Below, piece by piece: positions 23,198 to 34,074 of a stretch of DNA of 64,000 bases. The notes under the pieces were generated by a model that had not been told where the DNA came from, did not search any database, and was given only the letters and a program-made list of their open reading frames with translations. The stretch is taken from contig NC_023758.2 of the NCBI RefSeq assembly GCF_000499845.2, positions 24,463,520 to 24,527,519 of the forward strand, written 5' to 3'. Position 1 is the stretch's first letter; each line of letters opens with the position of its first letter. The position numbers and the translations under genes are program-made. This DNA comes from Phaseolus vulgaris. Taxonomy: Eukaryota; Streptophyta; Magnoliopsida; Fabales; Fabaceae.

Positions 23198-24425
23198 ATG
23201 AGAAATACGAGGCAAGGATCTGTTGCACCAAACGGGGGCGAAAGCCTCACCCTACAACAGATTATGGAAACGATGCAGGCCCTCCAAGAAGAAGTGGTTG
23301 CATCAAGAACGGATCAAGAACGCATCCAGGCTGATTTGGTTGCGTCGCGGGCAATAAACGAAGAACTGCACCGATCGAATGAGGAGTTGCATAGGGATTT
23401 GCAAAACTAGGCAAGGGAACGTGAGGTGGAGGATCAAGAATCTGCGACACCACCCAAGGAGTTCCCGATGCCGTTCTCACAAGATATCATGGATGTCGTG
23501 ATACCAGCCACGTTTCTAGGGCCCAAAGATACCATCTCACGATTTTTCATACGCAGATGATGCTGGTTAGGGGCTCTGACGCGGTGAGATGAAAGTTGTT
23601 CATGAGCACGCTGGTGAAAACAACGTTGGATTGGTTCATCACCTCCCTGATGGCCACGTGACGTCGTTCCCACAACTCACTAAGTTGTTCAGAGCATAGT
23701 ACATTGCGAATCGGGCTCCTCCACCTATCTCTTATGATCTCTTTGACATAAGACAATATGAGGGAGAGTCCTTGAAGGAGTTTCTTCATCGTTTCGGAGC
23801 ATAGGTGGTGATGTTGAACACCAAGGATGAAACGATGATGGTGCACATGTTCAGAAAGGGCATTGTGCCAGGGCCTTTCAGTGAATCACTCATCAGAAAC
23901 CGCCCCAAAACTTTCACCGAGATAAGGTGTCGTGTAGTGGCTCATATCGCGGTGGAAGGGGAAGTTAACGAGAAGCACACGTGTGTGGTTTCCACGCGCC
24001 CGCGTGCATCAGGTCGACCTCAACCCCTAAGGGTGCACGAGGCAACGACATAGAAGAAGGACCCCGTGAAGCAGTAGCCCTACAAACCAAGAAAGGCCCA
24101 AACCAGGGGGCGTGCAAGGGAGAATGTGCCACCAAGGCACGACTTCATGGTAGAGTTAAAGGACCTCATCGCTATCGCCAACATAGCGGAGAGGCTGAAG
24201 ATACCCCCCAAGACCGACAAGAAGCTTGGGCCTAACAAGAACGCCTGGTGTGAGTTCCCCCAATCGTTCGGCCACCCCATACGCAATTGTTTGGCACTGG
24301 GACACCAACTAGATGAGTTGGTGAAGAACGGCTTCCTGAGGGATTACTTGCAGGAAAAGCAAGGTGTCGAGGACGTGGCGGTGACAAGGGGTGACCAGGG
24401 GCATGAAATCCCCATGCATGGTTGA
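23198..24425 (+). pseudogene. gag of element B, with stops and frameshifts
   Basis: Begins MRNTRQGSVAPNGGESLTLQ with a Glu-rich coiled-coil segment. It then passes through several frames (stop at 23408, further breaks to 24050) to the Tat-type nucleocapsid motif WCEFPQSFGHPIRNCLALGH followed by LDELVKNGFLRDYL near 24245-24350. The usual Cys/His pattern in this motif is altered (CEFP for CEFH). Confidence 0.7.
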
Positions 24426-24600
24426 AATTCACACCATTGCGGGAGGTTTTTCAGGAGGAGGTTGCACCGCTTCTCAGCGGAAGAAGTATGCACGGGCGGT
24501 GATGTCGGTAGAAGCACAAAGGGCAGACGATGCCTTTGGCGTTGACCTTGTCTTCACCAAAGCCGACCTATAAGATGTCGTTCCCCACGACAATGATCCG

Positions 24601-25143
24601 ATGATCATCTCAGTAGTAACCGCTGGGAGGAAGGTGCACCATGTACTGGTGGAGCAAGGAAGCTCGACAGACGTGATGTTATGGACGACTTTCAACAAGC
24701 TCCAGCTGTCCCCTGACATGTTAAGGACTTATACAGACTGCCAGTACAGTTTCGCGAGAGACCAGGTGGAGATGCGTGGGCACTAAGAACTGAGGTCCAC
24801 CTTCACGGATGGTACTACGTCCCGTACGGAGAACATCAAGTACCTCATCGTCAATGCCCCCTTCGCTTATAACATGCTGCTAGGTAGACCTACACTGAAT
24901 AGGTTGGGGGCGGTACCGTCGACAAGACACATGAATAAGAAGCTACCTGACTTGGCGGGAAAGGCTATTACCATCAAGTCAGATCAAAAGGAGGCCAAGA
25001 GGTATTATGAGAACAGCCACAAAACGAAGAGAGGGGTATTCATGGTCACTACGCTGCACCGCACTCAGAAGAGGTCGCCCAGCCCGAGATCAATCATGCA
25101 AAAATCGCCCGGGAGAGGCGACCGAAGCCGGTCAGCGATGTGA
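24601..25143 (+). pseudogene. Protease region of element B
   Basis: MIISVVTAGRKVHHVLVEQGSSTDVMLW is recognisable as the retropepsin active-site region, with Glu in EQGSS where family members have Asp (DQGSS, DSGSS). It is followed by a stop at 24784 and then NMLLGRPTLNRLGAV near 24870. The loss of the catalytic Asp and the internal stop make it inactive. Confidence 0.7.
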
Positions 25144-25204
25144 GGGAAAGATAGATTGGAGGAAAGGTCTCCAAGCTTAGGAGCGCTCTCGACCAAACGA
25201 CACA

Positions 25205-25826
25205 GGATCAGATTGCCAAGCTGAATCCCGAGAAGTGCGTGTTCGCAATGGAAGCAGGGAAGTTTCTGGGTTTCTTGCTCACCAAACGTGGGATAGAAGC
25301 AAACCCGGAAAAGCGCGCGACAATTGTGGTGATGAGAAGCCCAAGTTCAGTGAGGGAGGTACAGCAGTTGACAGGGCGCATGATCGCCCTGTCCAGATTC
25401 GTATCAGCTGAAGGAGACAAGGGTCACCCTTCCCAAGAGTGTAAAAAGGCGTTCCTCATATTGAAGGAGTACCTAGCCAACCCTTCAGTCCTGTGCAAAC
25501 CACAACCAAGCACATTGTTTCGCCTGTATTTTGCAGTGACTGACTGGGCGATCAGTTCAGTCCTTGTTCAGGAAGAAGATCAGGTTCAAAAACCCATATA
25601 CTTCGTGAGCAAAGTATTGCACGGGCCTGAGGTAAGATACCAGGCGCTGGAAAATGCGGCCCTGGCGGTCCCATATCAACTACACAACAAGCTCTCCCCC
25701 AAGTGGACTAGTCCTTTCAGAGTGAAAAAGGCTCTTGGGAATGGAGCATACAGGCTTGACACGCTGGAGGGAGGCTCGATTCCTCGTGCATGGGATGCTG
25801 TCAACCTCAAAGTGTATTTCAGTTAA
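25205..25826 (+). pseudogene. Deletion-fused pol remnant of element B (RT C-terminus/RNaseH joined to integrase C-terminus)
   Basis: A single open frame starts in the reverse-transcriptase thumb/connection (NPEKCVFAMEAGKFLGFLLT) and runs into the RNase H N-terminus (KPIYFVSKVLHGPEVRYQAL). Near 25670 it jumps directly to the last residues of integrase (SPKWTSPFRVKKALGNGAYR ... VNLKVYFS). The polymerase YVDD region, most of both RNase H domains and the integrase catalytic core are missing. At least two internal deletions (before 25205 and near 25670) explain this. Confidence 0.8.
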
Positions 25827-25940
25827 ACAATAACATTGTACATTGTCTTAGGGGACGCTCTTTTTCCCTTATAAAGGTTTTTTAATGAGGTCACCCAATA
25901 AATTTTGATTGAAATATTTTCTCGAATTTTGTACAATGTA

Positions 25941-26985
25941 GTTAAGAACTTGTTTCCTTTGCGTTAGAGGTCTCGAGAGCGAAATGGTAGGTTCATAGAG
26001 AACACCTCCCCCCTCAAGTGAGAAAGTCAAGGTTGAACGAAATAGTTCACCAATTAAATCCTCCTCGCCCTTAAGCGAAGCTGAGGTCAGTTAAGAACTC
26101 GTTTCCCTTGCGTTAGAGGTCTCGAGAGCGGAAAGGTAGGTTCGTAGAGAACACCTCCCCCCTCGAGTGAGAACACCAAGGTCGAACGAAATAGTTCACA
26201 AGTTAAATCCTCCTCGCCCTTGAGCGAAGCTAAGGTTAGTTAAGAACTTGTTTCCCTTGCGTTAGAGGTCTCGAGAGTAGAAAGGTAGGTTTGTAGATAA
26301 CACCTCCCCCCTCGAGTGAGAACGCCAAGGTCGAACGAAATAGTTCACCAGTTAAATCCTCCTCGCCCTTGAGCGAAGCTGAGGTTAGTTAAGAATTTGT
26401 TTCCCTTGCGTTAGAGGTCTCGAGCGCGGAAAGGTAGGTTCGTAGAGAGCACCTCCCCCCTCGAGTGAGAACGCCAAGGTCGAACGAAATAGTTAACCAG
26501 TTAAATCCTCCTCGCCCTTGAGCAAAGCTCAGGTCAGTTAAGAACTTGTTTCCTTAAAGTTAGAGGTCTCGAGAGCGGAAAGGTAGGTTCGTAGAGAACA
26601 CCTCCCCCTTCGAGTGAGAACACTAAGGTCGAACGAAATAGTTCACCAGTTAAATCCTCCTCGTCCTTGAGCGAGAATGAGGTCAGTTGTGCACCGTTCG
26701 CTTGGGTTAGAAGCCTCGAGTGTGGAAAGGGTAGGTTCGTAGAGAACACCTCCCCCTCGAGCGAGAACACCAAAAACAAACGAAACAGTGAACCAAACAG
26801 CTCCTCTTCCGCCTTCGAGCGGAGACGAGGTCAGTTATAAGTTGTCCCTTGGGTTAGAAGTCTCAACAAGAGTGGGAAAGGTAGGTTCGCAGAGAACACC
26901 TCCCTCCCCTGAGTGAGAACACCAAGGCTGAACAACCCAATTCACAGTTAAACCCTCCTTGGGCTTTATACAGCAAGGGTGGGGT
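25941..26985 (+). repeat. 149-bp tandem array in the 3' region of element B
   Basis: Seven units begin GTTAAGAACTTGTTTCC (or derivatives) at 25941, 26090, 26239, 26388, 26537, 26686 and 26834, a period of 149 (once 148) bases. Each holds TTAGAGGTCTCGAGAG, AGAACACCTCCCCC, GAACGAAATAGTTCACC and TCCTCCTCGCCC. The last two units are the most diverged. Confidence 0.9.
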
Positions 26986-29162
26986 TAGCACAGGTTAGTA
27001 GGCAAACCCCCTACCTAACGGAGTATACGGTAGGGTGGGGCGGGGAAGCGCGCTACCTAAAGCTCGAGTGTCGTCAAAAGCACTAGTAGAAGCATCGTGA
27101 CACGAGGCACAACAGTTAATAGTTGAGCAAGATAGAAGAGCCATTTTCAGACAAATCAAGACAAAGGAAGTTACAGTAGCCAAGAGTCTGAGGCATCCAA
27201 ACAAGTAAGTTACAAGTGAATAATAGAAATTGTTCGTTTGGTAACCAAATACAAGCTAAGAGGGAAGAGCCCTTGGAATGATCTGTCTATCTACAACATA
27301 GTTCAATGCTGCGAAGGGTGAGGCGTCCATCTCGGGGTGCGTGCAGGCAACCTGAGCAAGGGCGTCCTCGAACCCGCGTCATATGCATCAACATCGTCCT
27401 CGGTTAGCTCAGCCTCAGCTTTTTTGAATTTCTCGGCTTGTTGAAGGAGCTCGGCCTCTACACGACCCAACTGAACTTCTTGATTGGTGGACCTTTCTTC
27501 AAGCCTCGCCATCTTGGCCTTAGTTGCCTCAGCCGCCTCTTCCAACTCGATGGCCTGGGTTCACAGGGGCTGGATCTTGGCCTCCAGCTCGACAACCTCT
27601 TGACTCTTGTCATGAAGCCGTTTGGAGAGGTCATTTTCAGTTTGGCGGAGGCTGGTCAACTCCTCCTTCAGGGTAGTCTCGCAGGTGGTGAACGCACAGG
27701 CCAGCAGGATCATTTCCTCCTTAGCTTTGGCCTCTACTAGTGCCACATGTTCCGTAACCCTCACCTCAGTCTTGGTTATGAGGGTGTTGGATTGAGCAAG
27801 GAGAGCACCAAAGTTGAGAACCAGTCTTTCCCTTGTCGTGACCTCATCCGAGTCCTCTGTCACCCCTATTTGGAAGCCTTTGAGGGCATGTTGAAGGACA
27901 GCGGGCAGTTCGGGGGCGGATGGGGTTGCAGGGACGCTCTCACCACCACCTTCAAGTGCAAGGAGGCCAGGGGGCGAGGAAGCATTTGGCGGTTGGCCTC
28001 AGAGCGATGCAGGGCTACCAGCAGTGGAGGACTGGAAGGTCGTCGCCGTCATTGGCCTACGCCTCTTGAAGACCGGCCCCTCTGTGAAGTTCTCATCAGA
28101 TTTGATCTCCACTACCGCTTTGTCTTCCTCACGGGGAGGCGGAGCTGGTGATGCTTGAGCGGCAACGAGAGGGACCGCGACAATAGGGTTGCAAGGAGTG
28201 GGGGAGGGCGCAGCAGTAGAGACAAGGGCGTGAGGAGCAGAGGTGCCCACAGCCCCAGACACCCCTTAGCGGCAAGTAAGGGAGTCAACCAGCTTGGCCT
28301 GTTTCTCCTCATTCAGCACCATACCTATGCCCAAAATTCATAATATAAGAGATTAGAAATAAATCCAGAACACGGGGGTAAACATACGAATATGAAGAGG
28401 CAGAATGTACAAGCATAATAGTATGGTAACATGCATAACCAAGCAAGACAGGGTGAAGACGATACCAATGTAGCCCTTGAGGGCCTCTGCATCATACTCA
28501 TGCTTGATCAGTTGAACAGTGTTGAACACTGCTCCCAAACTAGCAAAGACCTGGCAGAACTCACGATCATGAGGAGTTAGTTCCTCAACAGTCCTAGGTT
28601 TCTTGAACTCTAACTTTCTCACCCAATAGAGTGGTAAGCCACCCAGGAGGGTGCAGTCGTGGTCGGTGCAACACACTCTGAAGAACTTCCCTTTGAAGCC
28701 CTTATACGGTTGTTGGAACAGCGTGAGGAGAACTCTTCCTACCACGCCATTGAAACTCACCCAGAGATTCTTCCCCGGACTCTTAGCCTCGAAAAAATGG
28801 AGGAAGACATCCACTGAGTGAGGATGCCCAAAGTTATTGCTCAAAATTGAGAAGGCCCTCACGAAGGCCCAACTGTTGGGATGCAGCTAGGCGGGGGCCA
28901 CGTTGATTTCTGTCAACAATGCCCTCTCAAAGCCAGTAAGAGGGAGATGCAGCTTAATCCGTTTGAAGACGGTTTGGTACAGGAAAAAGTAGGGCTCTCC
29001 ATCGTTGGTTTGTTCGTCGGAGCACACGGGTTCGCCCTTAGCGCAGGGTCAAACGAAAACGTATGCGTCACTCTCACGCCCGAAGACACGCCCTACACAG
29101 TCAAGCTCTCCGTCCCTGTGTTTCCTCACATCCTCGCTAGAGGTGAGGGTAGAGGTCTCGGC

Positions 29163-30349
29163 TGTTAGAATATATGGCCTTAAACGAGAGGGGGGTGAAT
29201 TGTTTAAGAAAGATTTTAGTAAACTTTTAAGCTTAGAATGAAAAATACTCCAAGAAAACCTTGATTAAGAATTCAGTTTTTCAAAACATAAAGCAAAAGC
29301 ACAATAATGGAAAAACAATCGGTTGTTTTACCGAAACAATCGGTTGTTTTACCGAAACAATCGGTTGTTTTACCGAAACAATCGGTTGTTTTACCGAAAC
29401 AATCGGTTGTTTATACCAGTTATTAATTGACAAAACTGAATTTAAAGAGATAGGGATAGAGAGCTTGTACACAGTTGTTTATACTGGTTCACTCCAAATC
29501 CAGAGCTACATCCAGTCTTCTCAGAACCCTGAGGATACTCCACTAAGCAATCACCACTTGATCACTTACACCACAACCAAGAGAATGACCTTAAACACCT
29601 CAAGAAACACACTCTTCTTGGCCAACACTAAGATTGTTGATCTTGAACACCTCAAGAACACACAGCCAATCTCAGCAAACACAGAAACGAATTGTTCAAT
29701 AAAGTACAAGGATTACACTTGTTACAGAAGATAAATCAATACAAGCAGAATCCTATTCCAACACTTTGATTAACCATAAACTCTTAGCAATCTCAGCACT
29801 TTGAAAAACTCTCTTGAAAGACTTTGTCAAAGATTCTTAATTGTCAAATCTGTCTTTTTGAATTTTTTTAAAGATGTAGTTTGTTATCAAATCTTAACAA
29901 ACTCTTAAATTGCATTAAAAGATTGGTCAAAGCATTTAATGACTGGAGCGTAAGCAGTTAAAACATTTAAAGCTCAGTCAAAGAAAACAGTTTTTCTGTT
30001 ATGGTCCCAAAACAAGCAATCGGTTGTTTCCTCGAATCAATCGGTTGTTTTGGTACTTAACAGTTCAACCATTCAAAACAGTTTTCAATCTTTTTCTCAA
30101 AACACCTAAGTATAAACAATCGGTTGTTTCGACAAAACAATCGGTTGTTTTAACTTAGTTTGAAAACATTTTACTTTCACAAAGATTGAGAATGCTAATG
30201 CTTTAGATTTAATCATAGGGTGGATTACAACATATAAACTACCCCAGAACAAAGCGTAAACCAGCACAGTAACATCAAGCATAGCAGAGGCTTCAACATC
30301 CTTCAAAGGATTTGGATCCTTCAAAACTTGAACACCACTTGGTTCAACA
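29163..30349. mobile_element. Solo LTR of a Sirevirus-like element
   Basis: TGTTAGAATATATGG...GGTTCAACA, 1187 bp, flanked by a perfect 5-bp duplication TCGGC at 29158-29162 and 30350-30354. No internal region remains, so it formed by recombination between two LTRs. GAGGGGGGTGAATTG near its start and many AATCGGTTGTTT motifs relate it to the LTRs at 312-1423 and 5499-6606. Confidence 0.85.
29313..29412. repeat. Five 21-bp repeats with a quasi-palindromic core, within the solo LTR
   Basis: AAACAATCGGTTGTTTTACCG repeats at an exact 21-base period, with CGGTT at 29320, 29341, 29362, 29383 and 29404. Two further pairs of the core lie near 30018-30050 and 30117-30150. The spacing is exactly two helical turns. 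Confidence 0.85.
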
Positions 30350-31002
30350 TCGGCGAGAAGCTCCGCAGAGGCCCAGGGGTACAAGGCTTTGTAATTTACT
30401 TGGGGTGGAGGGTTGGATGTCATTTTCGTTCGAGCCATGTCTAAGAAAGCTAGAAAAACAAGAAAAAGAGGGAAACGAAGGTTCAGAAAGGGACTATGGC
30501 GTAACTCAACGAAAACTCAGAAAAACCCCGCACTCGAAGAAAACCCAGGAAAACAAAGGTACGGAGAAAAAACAGGGAAAGCTTAAAATGCAAGGAATCT
30601 AAACAGTCTCAGGCAGCTATCAAGCATCAAAGTCGATAAATAAGGGCGATCGATGGGTAAAGTTCGTACCTTTTGATCGAAACAGGATGAAAGTTCTGGA
30701 CTTTGTAGAGGGAAACGCGAGAGCGCTCGAGGAAGAAGACGAAGCGATCAAAGGTGTTTCTGAGAATAGTGGAACAGTGATTGGGAGGGCGCGTTTTCGA
30801 ATACTTAACGTAAACTAAGAAGCGCAAACGACGTTAAGCCTTGGTCGTTGATCAAAACACGTTTGCACAGATTAAAACGCGCACTGAGAGGCGTCACTTC
30901 GGCACACTGTTCACGCCCTGTCACACAGAGCCACGTAGGTCGTAAGGGGCATGGACTTAGTCTCTTCACTGAACAAGTTACAACTCGAGACTAAGGGGCT
31001 TG

Positions 31003-31831
31003 TGTACTGACCAGTCCTCGGGCGTCGTTGACCACTAGTAATGATGGGTCCACGTAAGTTGGGTCCCACGAGCGCCGTGGACCAGTGTCTCTCAAGGCAC
31101 TTGAACCAAGGTGCCAAGGAAGTGGTCAGGCGATGATCACCAGGATGTACTGATGTGTCCTCGGTAGTATAGTGAGGACGATGAGAGATCGGACATCGAT
31201 GACTCAAACAGTAAAACTGGGCCATAAAAGGTGGACCCCAGACCAGGCACCAGTTATCAGTTAGGGAGAAGCCTAGGTCACGAGGGTCCATGCGTGTGGT
31301 GTGGATGACGCGTTCAGACGTAACACAAGTAAAGAGCCACTGGAAAAGATACGACATGTGAGGGTCACGTTCCAGGGGTGAGCTGCATGTGTGGCACGTG
31401 AACAGCTAGGGCGCTCCCAGGACTGGTGACCCCAGGGATCAGGTGCACGAGGAGGCATCCAGGTGGTCCTCCTGTCAAAGGTTGTACTCCAGTTAGGGAA
31501 CCCCAAGCGCTAGGTTGCCTTATGAGTGGGTAACAGCGGCGTGGGGCCTACCCCCTCAGAAAGCCTATTTTGGGAAGCGGAAACAATGGAAACCCTAGGC
31601 TATATAAAGGGAAGTAACAAACTTAGTAAGGTACGTTATTCATTTTACACCGCTTAACGCACACAGTTACTCAGAGCTTTACGTTTAAGAGTTTTGGTGT
31701 TTCCTAACCCTAAGATTGACTTGAGCGTCGGAGTGCAAACGGCCTCTAGGGCGCCCTCTATCTTTGTGATTTCAGGTGTTTGATCGAGAGAAAGGCACGT
31801 ACGAAGGCAACCGAGTCAACCGGCAGGAACA
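31003..31831 (+). repeat. 3' LTR of element B
   Basis: Preceded by the purine tract GACTAAGGGGCTTG; starts TGTACTGACCAGTCCTCGG and ends GGCAGGAACA. TATATAAAGG at 31601-31610. An extra stretch containing GAACCAAGGTGCCAAGGAAG, absent from the 5' copy, accounts for its greater length. Confidence 0.9.
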
Positions 31832-31939
31832 TAGAAATCTCCTTCAATTCTTAACAAATGAACACCTTCATCTATGTGTTTCACTGTATTAGGAGAGTCG
31901 TGATCATCTATTTCACAAAGTCCCAAAATCAATACACCA
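31832..31939. repeat. Right copy of the 108-bp duplication flanking element B
   Basis: Starts TAGAAATCTCC immediately after the LTR's terminal ACA and ends CAATACACCA, after which unique sequence (CCTAAACATCTCAAC) follows. Same length as the left copy, with about six substitutions. Confidence 0.85.
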
Positions 31940-34074
31940 CCTAAACATCTCAACACGGTATGTTCTTTCCTAAAAATATTATGTCTCAATCACACTGCAA
32001 CATGATTCATAATTCATATCACACATCATACAATTCTTGTAAATCAATATTCAATTTACATGTATAAATAAACATTCACTTTTAAGTCAACTAAAATCAT
32101 TACAAAATAACCAAACAAACAAAAATTAGAAGTGTTTTCATTAACTTGGGCAAAAATAAACCCGAGACAAGACTTCATTTCCAATACTATTTTTACTTGA
32201 GCGAAAATTCCTTCACTTAAGAGAAAATAGAATTGAAAAAAGAGACAATTTCTACTCCATTTTTACTTTAGCAAAAATGAATTTGAGAGCAAGGTAAGTT
32301 TTTTGTTATATTTTTTCTTGAGCAAAATTTTATTGTTTGAGCAAAAATATAAAAAATTTAAGTAACATAACTAACTTAATTTCAAGTCTTCACCCAAAAT
32401 CAATACCTCAATTTGTACTTTATATAACCTACAAAATCAATATGATACCACCTTATTCATATTATGAATTGTACTCTCATTGAACTCATATGCAAGCATA
32501 TTTTTAAACATGATTACCTAAATTCAAACTCAAGCAATCAATTTTCATTATTATTTAAACTTCAAACAATTCATAACACCACTCAACACATTCAAGAACC
32601 TTTTCAACATCTAAACCAACATTTAGATATCAAACTATCAAAATGTAATATCTCAACACATTTAAAAGATATAGATTCAAACAATTTTCATCAAATTACA
32701 CAGCTACAAGAGAAATTTAGAAGTTGTAACTACATCCTCTAGCCTATGGTACTATTGAAAAGTTAAATCTAGCTTCCTTTACCTTATTAGATGAGTGAAT
32801 ACCCAAAAGAGCTCCAACACCTAAAGACATAGAGATGACCTAACATGCATCACAAATTCCTGATCAACGATATAAACACATCATTAGGACCCTGAAATCC
32901 CAGGGTCAAATACCTCACATATAAGGCGTGTGTGGATAAAAGGAAACATAACCAAAATTGAACTTATTCTAATAAACAATCTTATTGGGCAGTTTTATTC
33001 TATTCACTACCAGGAGTCTAAATGTGGTCTTCGATAATCAATTTGATAAATGATGGGGTTAGAAATCTATAGAGAATGCATAAGAGAAAAAAAAAAATTC
33101 TAATAAGATGATAATTATTTTAAAAATAAAAATTAAATAATTGATTTTTCTATTTATATAAATTTTTTATTTTAAGAATAAAATATGCATATATGATTTT
33201 AGTTATATCATTTATACTAAAAAAAAAGTTATTTTCTAGTTTCTTACATCTCAAATTCCACTATGTCATCTTTATGTTAATAGTCTTTTAAGTTTTAACA
33301 ATAATAATTAATAGTCATATTTAGTATAATATCTTGAGATTGTTATTGTTATTTTCACTAATTTTTGTTTATATTATACTTCCCAATAATTTTATTCTTT
33401 TAACAATTACACACTATAACATATTGCTAGTTTGAAAAGGTACACTTGCATTAATTTACAAATTTTTATATAATTAAAAATATTTTTTCTAAAGCTTATA
33501 TTTAAGGTAATTTTTAATTGGTTGTTAGTATTAGGAGAGTTAAGCTTAAAGTGAGAAAAATGAGATTGAAACCCGTTATTGATTATTTGTACAATATTTA
33601 TATACTAATAAATACAAGACAGATAAACTATTATAACAAGCTAAATATGTTCTGTTTAGTATTAAAGGGGTTATTATATCCTAATAGTTAGTGTAAATTT
33701 ACACTGATGTATTAAAATTAAACCCTTATCTAAATTTTTACATTTTCAAACAATAGTGAAGTGCGATAATGGTTTCCACACCTTTAAAAAATAATAACTG
33801 AAAAAAAATTATTGATCAAAAAAGCAGAACTGCATTAAACATATTAAAATAAAGTACAGCTTCTCTAGAAGATTACACTCACTTAATTAATCGTTCTTTG
33901 GGAACTCAGTGATCTAATTAAATGTATACGATTATTGGTTCATTTTGTACTTGAATTTGTACTTGTTTTAGTTTAAATATATTTTCACCAATGTTCATGA
34001 AACTAACCATTTATGTTTTATACCAAAGGTGTTAAGCCCATGAGACTTTGATTTTCTTTGATAAATATAAGCAG
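31940..34074. other. 3' part of the intron
   Basis: AT-rich. Between 32150 and 32400 imperfect ACTTGAGCGAAAAT/TTTGAGCAAAAATA motifs recur. Around 32760-32960 a less AT-rich stretch (CCTGAAATCCCAGGGTC) looks like an eroded LTR, but no partner copy or terminal structure is seen. The last 100 bases lead to the acceptor AAATATAAGCAG|GTTGCA at 34074/34075. Confidence 0.5.

Larger units (their letters stand above)
27303..30438 (-). pseudogene. Antisense ORF of element B, split by a solo LTR
   Basis: Reading on the minus strand from MARTKMTSNPPP at 30438, the frame runs to 30350 (YPWASAELLA), is interrupted by the solo LTR, and continues from 29162. It then enters the globular domain (FFLYQTVFKRIKLHLPL near 28960; MRAFSILSNNFGHPH at 28862) and a basic patch (QPYKGFKGKFFRV). 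An intron is likely at 28465-28325 (CATTG|GTATCG ... GCATAG|GTATGG), leading to MVLNEEKQAKLVDSL. Downstream are coiled-coil segments (27863-27561 and 27545-27303). The LTR insertion plus at least one stop kills it. Same family as the antisense frames of A and C. Confidence 0.65.
22322..31831 (+). mobile_element. Tat-lineage Ty3/gypsy element B, internally deleted, with a nested solo LTR
   Basis: LTRs at 22322-23129 and 31003-31831 (the 3' copy has about 20 extra bases near 31100). Instead of a 5-bp target duplication it is flanked by 108-bp direct repeats. Contents: gag, protease, a pol remnant without reverse-transcriptase or integrase active sites, a 149-bp tandem array, an antisense ORF interrupted by a solo LTR, purine tract. 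It is a different family from A and C by LTR sequence but shares their layout. Confidence 0.9.
11375..34074 (+). other. 22.7 kb intron of the acyl-activating enzyme gene, filled with nested retrotransposons
   Basis: Bounded by GTAAGT at 11375 and AGCAG at 34070-34074, with exon phases matching (0/0). It contains two Tat-lineage gypsy elements (12999-21137 and 22322-31831). The second is itself interrupted by a solo LTR (29163-30349). The leftover host intron is roughly 1.6 kb before element A, 1.1 kb between the elements and 2.1 kb after B, all AT-rich. Both coding exons are open, so the insertions appear to have been tolerated. Whether the pre-mRNA is still spliced cannot be told from sequence. 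Confidence 0.75.

Noticed and set aside
29313..29412. CRISPR-like array
   Set aside because: Units are contiguous 21-bp tandem copies without variable spacers, in a eukaryotic LTR.
29261..29734. 157-codon open frame with repeated TIGCFTE motif
   Set aside because: Lies inside the solo LTR and its repeats come from the 21-bp array; 21 is a multiple of 3, so one frame is automatically open.
31832..31939. Treating the 108-bp repeat as part of the LTR of element B
   Set aside because: It lies outside the LTR on both sides: before TGTACC on the left and after GGAACA on the right, and is not found between 23129 and 31003.
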